64,000 nucleotides of DNA, taken from contig JARGXX010000013.1 in NCBI GenBank assembly GCA_030374765.1, positions 496,001 to 560,000 of the forward strand, in the 5' to 3' direction. The notes beneath the pieces are model-generated. The model was given only the letters and a program-made list of their open reading frames with translations. It made no database searches and was not told where the DNA came from. Of the stretch, positions 55,999-64,000 are shown in pieces. This DNA comes from Agarophyton chilense. Lineage: Eukaryota > Rhodophyta > Florideophyceae > Gracilariales > Gracilariaceae. Position 1 is the first letter of the stretch. Each line of letters begins with the position of its first letter. The position numbers and the translations under genes were made by a program.

Positions 55999-57008
55999 AT
56001 GCAGAACAACATACGAGCACCAACAAGACAAAACGCCCCAGCCCAAAGTAGACTCCGCCCGAACGAAACACTATGGACAGCAGAAGACGAACAGATGTTG
56101 CAACGCTTCCCAGCTCAGGGCACCTCCCCAACCCGAAAAGATCCTAACAACGCACACCGACCGCGAAAATTTTCGAAGCGCAACTACCCACGCCAGTTAC
56201 TCAGCCAATCACCCAAACCAACGAAAAAGATCAAAGAGCGAACAACACCACACTCCCAAACCAACGAAATAGATCAAAAAGCGAACAACACCACACTCCC
56301 AAACCCAGGAACGAAGACACACCCGAGACAATCGGGCTCACGCCACGACACACCACGAACAAAGAAACCAGACAACACACACACCCCATTTATGAAAACC
56401 AGGGGGTAGGAAGCCATGGATCGCCTACGAGAACTGCTACAACTGGATTCAATAGGGATACAGAAGCGTGGACCAGCGGGGCGAGCGAAGCTATGCACAA
56501 ACTCACACCACAGCACAGACCAAGATCGATCCTTGCACTACCAGCATCCAAAAGCACGGGTCGCCATCCCCCCGGCGGGGGACTACTCCTCAAAAGCCGC
56601 CCGACCACACCGATCATTGAGGCAGGACGCAGACAAGGCCCTCGATACCAAATGATCGTTGGAAAATCCCAAAGCGGCGGCACCCTAACGATTATACTGG
56701 CGTACATCCGACCGCAAGCAGATACAGCCCATGTACCGGAATGCGTAATCCACGTACTAACAAGTGCCAAAAATCACACAATACTCATCGGCGACCTCAA
56801 TGCCCGATCCAAGGCCTGGGAAATACGACAATACACCAACCGCACAGGAAAGATTGTACACCGATGGACACTAGCATACAATTTTCTAGTACACGCACCA
56901 ACGGAGGCAACCTACCCACAACGAAACAAAGCGAGCACCGTAAAATTAGTCCAAACGAATCCCACCGCGCCGGCAGGCCTCCCAACAGAGTCAACCACGA
57001 GAGGAGAA
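55999..57008 (+). pseudogene. LINE ORF2 start: Myb-like segment and APE endonuclease
   Basis: The first frame (55999-56409) has N-E-T-L-W-T-A-E-D-E-Q-M-L-Q-R-F, which looks like a Myb/SANT helix, and then Lys/Pro-rich sequence. The second (56493-57008) is an exonuclease-endonuclease-phosphatase domain. It shows G-G-G-L-L-L-K-S, then I-I-L-A-Y-I-R-P, the catalytic I-L-I-G-D-L-N-A-R-S-K-A-W and H-A-P-T-E-A-T-Y-P. The N-terminal endonuclease motifs (N, E and Q-E-T) are not seen, and the frame changes between the two pieces. The domain ends before the S-D-H motif at the LTR insertion, and no RT follows. Confidence 0.7.
57004..57008 (+). repeat. target-site duplication GAGAA (left)
   Basis: GAGAA directly before the solo LTR. 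A second copy follows at 57725-57729. Confidence 0.85.
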
Positions 57009-57724
57009 TGTAGTATTCTACCATGTCGGGGAATCCGATAGGTTAGTTTTTCGCGAAGTCGCGTTTGGAACTCATAAGTGAGTGTTGTCATCAGCATTGT
57101 GGTATGAAACGGCATCCCGCATAGGATGCCTAGAGGCAGAATTTCTTAGTGGAACGAGTGGCGTCATGGGTCGAGTGGCTTACCACGGCGCGCGCATAGT
57201 TGCGACCCTTCCTAGGGGAATTCCATATTGGCAACGGCGCATGTAGTGGCGATCCACATGGAGGGGTTTACTACCCTTTGTAGCTAGACGTACATTAGGG
57301 ACCATACCCATACAGTGGTTTGACTAAGTGGCTGAACACTGGGTATTATTTATATATTTATTTGGGCACTCACTCCGGTACCCATTATATAGTGTACCAG
57401 AGGTGAGCGCCGACTCCAAGTAAAGGAGACCACATGGGCATCATGACTATTCTGTTCCTCGCTTAGGATTCCTTAACCGGAGGTCCGGACGAGCTATAAT
57501 AGATAGTCAGCCCCCAACCACTTCACGAGCCGTCTCGTACCTACGTTCCATCAACGTTTTACAGTTGCACTGTTCACTCTCGTTGGCGAGTAGTGGCCTT
57601 ACACCCCACTTCCAGCTCACTGGTATTGTAGCTCTACCACCCCTTTTCCTTCGCCGCAAGCGACCAATCGGCAGACCTAACGCTGTCGCAGGTGTCTGCT
57701 CTCTCCGTTAGAGCGGATACTACA
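57009..57724. mobile_element. solo LTR, 716 bp
   Basis: Bounded by TGTAGTAT and ATACTACA (8-bp perfect inverted termini) and flanked by perfect 5-bp GAGAA duplications. An A/T-rich TATTATTTATATATTTATTT at about 57341-57360 could be its promoter. There is no internal region, so it is the product of LTR-LTR recombination. It is unrelated by eye to the gypsy 1 or copia LTRs. The family is not assignable without its internal part. Confidence 0.85.
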
Positions 57725-57729
57725 GAGAA
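57725..57729 (+). repeat. target-site duplication GAGAA (right)
   Basis: Second copy of GAGAA after the solo LTR. Confidence 0.85.
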
Positions 57730-58099
57730 CACACGACGACCTCCAAACCAAGCTCCGTGAAACCAGTCAAATGGCGGATTTTGTAGTCTCCCACTACACG
57801 ACTCATCTTCAGAGCCCCGGAAAGAGCACTGACGGAAATGAACAACAGTTCCGTCTTCTTCGACTGCACAATCAGTCTCACCAACGACATTACAGTGTGC
57901 AACTTGTCCGCAAACGACATCTTTTTCGCAAACTCCACCGTGTTGTTCAAAGCATTCCCAATTGCTAGAATCTCTCTCATCGTAATCATACGCCCGTTCT
58001 TTTTCCTCCACCACGACACATTGAGCTTTCTGCACACCTCCACAATTTCTCGTAGCGTAGGCTTCAGGCGGTTGAGGGAGATGTGTCGATGAAAGCCAT

Positions 58100-58124
58100 C
58101 TGTGAAAAAGGATTTACAACATAC
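58100..58124 (-). other. candidate 25-nt intron
   Basis: On the minus strand: GTATGT at the 5' side and TTTTTCACAG at the 3' side, 25 nt in total. Removing it keeps the reading frame between two conserved-looking halves (V-V-E-N then G-F-H-R-H-I-S-L-N-R). The splice signals are near consensus, but the length is far below what most spliceosomes accept. A frameshift in a dead gene is the alternative. Confidence 0.3.
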
Positions 58125-58579
58125 TATTTTCCACCACCAGCTCGCTCATTGGCTTATCGGGTTTCCCCGCAGCAATGCTCAAGTTATCCACTCCTCCCAG
58201 GAATCCCGTCCCTCGTACAGCCTTCATCATGTTCAGTACATGAGGTTCACAAACACTCCTCACGGTTACCTCCGGTAGATAAATCAGTTCGATATCATTA
58301 ATCACATTGACATACTCATAGTCGCTCATGTTAAAGTCGCTCTGCGCAAACATCTGGTCAGCGTCTTTTGAGGGTACCTCAACTCCCTCATCATGCATGT
58401 CGTTCGTGGGGTTCAACATCTCCATTACATCACTGAGACTACCGTTTCCATCCATCACCATGGGCCCGCCTCCACTGCTTCTTGCCGATACATTAGCAGC
58501 AGGCGTTTCTGTGCGGCTAACGGTATGGCTTCCACCAGTCCCTGACCCATACAAAGGAGCCTTCGTTCCTAACTGAACA

Positions 58580-59068
58580 GTGTCCGGCGTCTTGAACACC
58601 TGCACACCTCCGTCAACACCCATAGCAGCGGACTTTGAAGTTGTGACACTCTTCTTGCCACCGCCCGTCGCTGCATTATTCTGTGTGACGGCTTGGTTCC
58701 CATCGGTTGCGACAAGAATTACCGTTTTACGGTTCACATGCTTCGTCCGAGTCTTCACGTTGCTAATCGTACTCCTCGGCCTGATCTACTCATCTGTATC
58801 ATCATCACTGATGCTGAAGTATTTTATAGACGGCGAGGGTGAAGGGGGAGGAGATATACAGGGAGAACCTGGAGCACAGAGGGTGAATAGGGAAGAACTG
58901 AGGAATGCGTTTGGCAATTCGGAGCGGGTCGGAACTGTTGCACTATGGATGCATTCGAAGCAAATGGTTTATTTGGCAGTTAGTCAAGAATTGTTCATGA
59001 GCGAGTTTACGGATTACCTGGGATGTGTTGCGGACTGTTACATAGGGAGGTTGCAGGCCGAAAGATAG
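58580..59068 (+). CDS. hypothetical membrane protein, overlapping the minus-strand frame
   Basis: 162 codons. A hydrophobic segment (T-L-L-I-V-L-L-G-L-I-Y) at about residues 60-72 is followed by an acidic Gly-rich linker and a helical part with W-M-H-S-K-Q-M-V-Y-L-A-V-S-Q-E-L-F. After the stop another frame reads S-L-S-H-E-D-A-I-R-G-L-W-Q-V-L-F-M to about 59165, so the gene may be longer. It overlaps the minus-strand frame above for about 180 bp, so at most one of the two overlapping parts is probably coding. No family recognised. Confidence 0.25.
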   Translation: MSGVLNTCTPPSTPIAADFEVVTLFLPPPVAALFCVTAWFPSVATRITVLRFTCFVRVFTLLIVLLGLIYSSVSSSLMLKYFIDGEGEGGGDIQGEPGAQRVNREELRNAFGNSERVGTVALWMHSKQMVYLAVSQELFMSEFTDYLGCVADCYIGRLQAER

Positions 59069-59169
59069 GGAGTTTGAGCCACGAAGATGCGATTAGGGGG
59101 TTATGGCAAGTTCTTTTCATGGAGGAGAGGATCATGCAATGCTACAAGAAGGAGAAGAGGCGGTAAGAG

Positions 59170-59449
59170 AAGGTTTGGAGAATCAAAGACATGGAAGGTT
59201 TGAAGAGGTTCGTTTGGTTTCTGCAATGTTTGAATGACTGTGTTTTGCCCTTCTGGTTCTCGTTGCATTTATAGGTGTCATTGTTTCGATTCTTTGGTGC
59301 GTTTAATTTTTAAGTGGTAATTTGTCATTTATGTTTTTGGGGTGTTATATAGTAATTTGGGATGGATCCTATGTGGTGTGAATGATTTTAGCCATGCTCA
59401 TTACGGTCCTTAAGAGCTGTTTTGGGGGGTGTTTTAGAGGCCCTTTTTA
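59170..59449. other. no gene recognised
   Basis: T/G-rich DNA between the hypothetical ORF and the gypsy relic. I see nothing in it. Confidence 0.4.
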
Positions 59450-62400
59450 GCCTAGAAAGTGGGTTTATTCTAGGCAATAACATCCACTAATTTTTCTTGT
59501 TTGCTAGTTTGCTAGTATTAGTGGTTTAAAAATCACGTCGAAATTTACATTCCTTTCTGCTAATTTTCTGGTGCTCAAAGGGATAACCTGGGCTACGGAA
59601 TTCTTCACCTCATTTTAGAAGTTTGGTAGATCTTCCAGCACTTTCATACTAGCATATTTGCAGATTAACAACTGACTTCCTGGCATTAAAATATTAGATT
59701 TTTGGGAAGTAAATATCCACTGCCGTGAGAAAAGACGTACGGTTGATCCGTCATTCAGTTCCATTTCCCAAGTCTTCGGACGAATTGATTAGACAAATAT
59801 ATCGCGGAAGTCACATCGAGAACAACTAGTGCTTCTAATGTGTATTATACGATAAACAAAAAACATGAAAACATGATTTCCAAACTAAACCACAAGTCGT
59901 ACAGTTCCAAGAAACTTTATGGGTCTCTTTTTTGCGTCCCGAATATCGGGTATCTGGGTCTTTTGAATTCGAGCTCGCTCGTCGGTTCGCAGTTCAGAAA
60001 ATCCGATTAAGTTCGAATCAGCTCTAGTATCAATGACTGTGAGTCTGTGTTGAAGCAGTGATTGAGAAAAGCCGACAACGGAATAATCCTTATAATTTCT
60101 ATGGTCCATGACCATGACGTACTCAGTTCTTCTTGTAAGACACACACATCGTTTTCAAGTGCGGCACAAAGTAGAGTCGAGCTGTACTTCTTTGGTACCA
60201 TCTAAAGATCTATTTGTACTCATAAAACTCTTTGGTTTAACTTCCCGGAAGCGGGGACATGTCAGTTCTCCAGTTGGCGGTATGGACTCGATCCCAACAA
60301 ACCCTGTAAGTACTTTCTTATTTAGTTTCCCGACCAAACGGGGTTCTCTTTCGTCATCTCTGCGTTACTTCTATCTCAAAAAGTACCGACCTATGCGGCT
60401 TCATTTTTCTGAATTCCAGTGGGGCCTTTTTGGGATTGATTCGAAATACCCTAAGCTTGGGGTTTCCAATACGATTGATCTGGTATAAGGGTCAGCTCTG
60501 ATTAAGGAAGGGCTTCATAATTCAAGACAAGTCAATATTACTCACTGACGGAAATGGTACATTCTGATGACAGAATGTGTCTTCCGTAGCAACTGTAGCA
60601 TATCTGACCGTACCTGTTTATTCTCAGCTGAGCCTGATTTTAGCCACGGATGTCGAGCTATCCTGGAATACTTGAAGTGAATCCTCTCGCGGGCGAAACC
60701 ATCTCTCTACCTTTGAAAGGGTATCGACGCTTCCCCATAGAAAGCATATCATCTTTCTTGATGGATTTTGTAGACGGCAATTCCATGATAGGTACCGAAC
60801 CTTCTGGGTCGCTCATCACGAGAACGCACTTCATTATATGATATAATGAAGTGCGTTCTCGGCGGACTGGCTTGCCTGATGTTTCATATGTGTCTATACG
60901 AGCGATTTCTCAAGCAATTTCATATAGAATAACTTGGCTCGCTTCAAAGCATGCTTAGGACCTCACTTTGTTAGGGGAGGCGATCGAAAGTGGCTTGTAC
61001 CACCTCCACGAGTGCGATTTTCTTCACCTTGAGGCTGTGCATATCGCACTGATTCAAAAAGACTAACACGATAATGCTTCTCCCGATGACTGACTACTAC
61101 TGACTCGATATTCGGATCTAATCCATGAACAAATAACGTCATCTTATCATGGGTAAAATGTACTTTTCCACGACAGGTGGCTGCATTGTTCAGTCTTTAA
61201 CTGTATTCAACTTCTTCCTAACCAGAATTCTGGAAAGAATCCCTGAGATTCAGGAAGGCTTCTCGAATCGAGATCGAAGTGTCGTGACCACGCATGAGAA
61301 AATGTACTGCTTCTGCCCAACTGGTGACTTCAACTTCGGTACCCGTAAGTGAACCACTCATGGCACGGTATTGCTTCTATATGAAATCCAGTTATAAAAC
61401 GTGGAAGAGACACGAATGATTGAGCTTCAATCATTCCTGAAGTGTCAGCTTCGGATACAGATCGACTCAAGAACTCGAACACGAGTAAGGGATCCTTCCC
61501 AACAAAAAGTGAGACCATGTAGTCCAATCTTCGAAAGCTTGAGGTGACCTCTCACTTTCCCCGTTTTGCGACTAGATTGCTTGCTCTTTCGGAAATTCAA
61601 CCAATACATGCGGTAGTTCAAAATCTTCCGATTAGGCGAATAGGAGCCTAGAAGGGGCTGCAGGCCTTAGAAAGCCGGTTCCATCTTGCGAGGTTACAGT
61701 GCTTGGCCACTATTCTTTCTTGTCCACCCACGAGTGTCGTTTTCGCTCGAACAACCATTCTCTGATGAGCTCTCCCCTTCTGAGTAGTCCGAGTTACAAT
61801 AAAGCTCCTCCGAACTATCAGACTCTTCTTCACTGTCACTGTTTCTCGTGATATTTTTTGATCACGACCGATTTGAAAGACGTTTATGGCCCTTAGGCTT
61901 ATGATTGCGCAACTGCGATTCGACAACCATCAATGGTTCATCCTGAACTTTCAGGTCCGGAGTTGAGAACTTTGTGTTCACCTCTATTTCCAATCGCTCG
62001 AAGCGATAATTAACATGTGAGAGAACCTCCTCAACAGTGACTGGCAATTCTGGTAAGGTCCCGGTGATATTTCCCTACTCTTCGAGCAAATCATTGAGAT
62101 CTTCTCGGATTATCCGAGCGGTATCCGCCATCCGGTCTGTATCCAATTCTTGGTTCTCCAGAGCAACATTATCACTTTCAAACGTTTCCAGAGACGATCT
62201 TCACACGTTAACTTGACATTCTATTTGTTCCAGACGGAACTTCTTCGTCGCAGATTCCGCACGGAGTTGCTGCAATGCAGCTCGCAAAGCTGCACCTCTC
62301 ATGACATAACGTACACATGAGGTAACATCTTTTTGAGCAACAGTCGTCTGTACCCCTGAAGGTGCTCCAGCGCGTCCCGTCGAACTCAACTTGTTTCTTG
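59450..62400 (-). mobile_element. old Ty3/gypsy relic (gag and protease part)
   Basis: Minus-strand relic. The charged N-terminal Gag (62400-61650) is followed by a capsid segment (61527-61330, V-G-K-D-P-L-L-V-F-E-F-L-S-R-S-V) that matches gypsy 1 (T-G-T-D-P-I-A-V-I-E-F-L-Q-K-F). A protease follows (60145-59885) with L-T-V-I-D-T-R-A-D-S-N-L-I-G, the retropepsin motif with one altered residue. Matches to gypsy 1 continue to about 59450. It is heavily broken, has no LTR and looks old. It holds only the parts that the 48.8-53.0 kb relic lacks. Confidence 0.7.
60819..60861. repeat. 43-bp perfect palindrome
   Basis: 21-bp arms starting CGAGAACGCACTTC are separated by a single G. It lies inside the gag part of the gypsy relic. 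The perfection of the arms contrasts with the decay of the surrounding element. Confidence 0.95.
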
Positions 62401-64000
62401 CCTGAGTGCCTAGGCGTTATCCATCTTTTGTACAGATGGCTAAGCGGGGTGCCACTGACTAGAGCTCATCCTTTCTGTGTCTCCGGAAATTAAAACCTGG
62501 CTGCTATGTGTGAATCAGCGATTAGTTTAGGCGAAAAAAGAAGGGCGCGGGGGGGTTCGAGAGGCTGGCATTAAAAAATAGGAATTTTTGGAAAATTGAA
62601 CTCAACCAAGTGCAGTTTTCGGGGAGAATTCTAGAATGCTCGTGCCCACTGCACCCTTCTTGTAACCGACTAGCCAAAAAATCGTCACTGGGATCTATTC
62701 AGAGTGTAATATTTGCCGCAGACAACAAAACTTTGTCAAAGAGAAGGATAAGAACTGCTCTTTTTCCTGGGTATGTCGAAGACATAGCTTTAAGGCGGCA
62801 GTCGAAAATCCTGCGGAGAGCGAGGACTAGTACGAAAGGAAACGCGAAAGGTCACACTTCAACTGGAATCCAAAGTCTACGTTATCGTGCTTCGACTTGT
62901 GCCACTTGGAAAGACTCCTGCGTACTACTCCGTGTTGAACTGCTGCTTCAAACTAAACCTCAGGAGGGTGGCACGGATAAGAAATTCAATAACGGTGCAG
63001 GTGAAGTTGAAAACGAAAGGGTGGGTGATGAAGCAAAACGACAAGCTGGTGCAACTTTACTTGTGGTAAGGACAGGGTTTAGTCCACAAATTGAACGGAA
63101 AGCAGTGACTGGCCGGTTGACGAAAGATTTATTTTAGAGCAAGGAATCTGGGAACAAAACACTAATGACGCCGAGTAGCAGGAGAAGTGAGGTAGTTGTT
63201 GAATAATTTGACATTGGCATACACATCACTGCTCCAAGTGTGAACAGAAGGAAGAGTTTGAAGGAAAGATTGAATCAGTCAACATGATGGCTGTCATATC
63301 GCTAAACTACGCGGAAGAGCAGAAATAGAGTTGGAACAGAAGCTGCGAGAGAAGGACTTGATAATCGAAGGCCTTCGCGGTGTTATCAGCGCGAACTGAG
63401 AGCAGATCACCCGTGCGAAGGAACCTGGTTGGATTGAAAGGAAGAAGTACAAGCTTAAGAAACGGAATGAATTCAAGAGGGTCGCGAGGGGAGTGTCTCC
63501 CAAGACGACGCACTGGGCTAGGCGAGAAACTTGTGAACATGTGTTTAACGACGACATGATGGACAGAAGCTGGAAGAACCGCAGTGTAAAGCTTGGGATA
63601 AATGAGGGTACAGGGACTACATCAATTTTTATAGCAAGGAAGATACGTGGGATGGTACCGAAGTAACCAGTAGAACTTTTAAACGGTTTTGGGATGTACA
63701 ATTATTCGTGTCATTGAGATTCTGATAGGCTTCTACTACATTTAGTTTAAAGCATGGTCCAGTAAGTAATGTGGAATGGGAAACGAAATGGCAGGAACAA
63801 GCTATTTCTGATGCTAAATTATGATCTTATATGGAGAAAGGCAAGGATGGGGGAAGAGATCGCGCTGGAAATGAAGAGTAGGGGGAGGAGGCGAATACAA
63901 AGCTATTGAAAATCGCTGGGATTGGTCAAATTGGCACATTATGGTGGCGCAAAGCTTCTATAGGGGACTTGAAATACTCTGCACATATGTCACCTTTCGA
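62401..64000 (+). other. no gene recognised; coding-like frames
   Basis: A plus-strand frame at 62610-63137 (175 codons, Arg/Lys/Thr rich) has no family features. From about 63307 to 63666 a second plus-strand frame reads as a coiled coil (E-I-E-L-E-Q-K-L-R-E-K-D-L-I-I-E-G-L) followed by a basic part (R-K-K-Y-K-L-K-K-R-N-E-F-K-R), with one stop inside. These may be ends of a decayed gene or element that continues beyond the window. Confidence 0.25.

Larger units (their letters stand above)
53265..57008 (+). mobile_element. LINE (non-LTR) element, 5' end present, RT missing
   Basis: A plus-strand element with a hairpin near its 5' end, a long Pro/Thr/Asn-rich ORF1 region and the start of ORF2 with an APE-type endonuclease. 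The reverse transcriptase that should follow is absent: the sequence stops at the solo LTR (57009), and nothing LINE-like resumes after it. LINE copies normally lose the 5' end, so loss of the 3' end points to a later deletion or rearrangement. Confidence 0.7.
57725..58758 (-). pseudogene. unrecognised gene, 3' end cut by solo LTR
   Basis: Two minus-strand frames, 58758-58125 and 58099-57725, can be joined by removing 25 nt with good splice signals (listed separately). The first part is Ser/Gly/Asn rich and probably disordered, followed by an acidic segment (S-D-Y-E-Y-V-N-V-I-N-D-I-E). The second is helical and basic: R-L-K-P-T-L-R-E-I-V-E-V-C-R-K-L-N-V-S-W-W-R-K-K, then M-R-E-I-L-A-I-G-N-A-L. 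I recognise no family. Upstream of 58758 a stop precedes and no early ATG is available (the first in-frame ATG is about 58624), so a 5' exon may be missing. The end runs into the LTR, so the gene is truncated there. Confidence 0.35.

Noticed and set aside
1-64000. CRISPR array, operon or prokaryotic origin
   Set aside because: No regularly spaced direct repeats. The LTR elements, LINE, Harbinger transposase, mitochondrial carrier and ECM29 are all eukaryotic.

Overview
The window is nuclear DNA of a photosynthetic eukaryote. Long genes are uninterrupted by introns, one encodes a cyanobacterial/plastid-type SecA with an N-terminal presequence, and the rest is largely retrotransposons. Intron-poor gene islands between blocks of LTR elements fit a red alga of the Chondrus/Gracilaria kind. 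That assignment is inference, because no organelle or rRNA marker is present.

Layout. 1-6.5 kb: unrecognised DNA, then a decayed minus-strand copy of the proteasome adaptor gene ECM29. 6.5-11.8 kb: gene-poor DNA with a gag-like relic and a Myb/SANT fragment. 11.8-26.0 kb: a minus-strand Ty1/copia element split by a 9.36-kb Ty3/gypsy element with chromodomain, 5-bp target duplications and an extra antisense ORF next to its 3' LTR. 26.7-37.0 kb: the host-gene island. It holds a mitochondrial thiamine pyrophosphate carrier (+) convergent with SecA (-), then a Lon-domain protein (-) and a SPRTN/Wss1-type DNA-protein crosslink protease (-). 38.0-39.3 kb: a PIF/Harbinger DNA transposon remnant. 39.8-44.3 kb: a second copia element (+), sitting in the loop of a 14-bp inverted repeat. 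44.3-48.3 kb: unrecognised coding-like DNA and a second copy of the gag-like relic. 48.8-53.0 kb: an old gypsy pol relic (-). 53.3-57.0 kb: a LINE (+) that keeps its 5' end and lacks its RT. 57.0-57.7 kb: a solo LTR with a perfect 5-bp target duplication. 57.7-59.1 kb: an unrecognised gene cut by that insertion, with a possible 25-nt intron. 59.5-62.4 kb: a gypsy gag/protease relic (-) holding a 43-bp perfect palindrome. The last 1.5 kb has nothing firmly recognisable.

The four intact host genes have unrelated housekeeping roles: cofactor import into mitochondria, protein export into or within plastids, protein quality control and DNA repair. I see no operon-like logic among them. Leads worth following are the antisense ORF in the gypsy element, the decayed ECM29 copy, the multi-UBZ SPRTN protein, the nuclear SecA, and the gag-like repeat family with two diverged copies. 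I found no clear case of a wholly new system.
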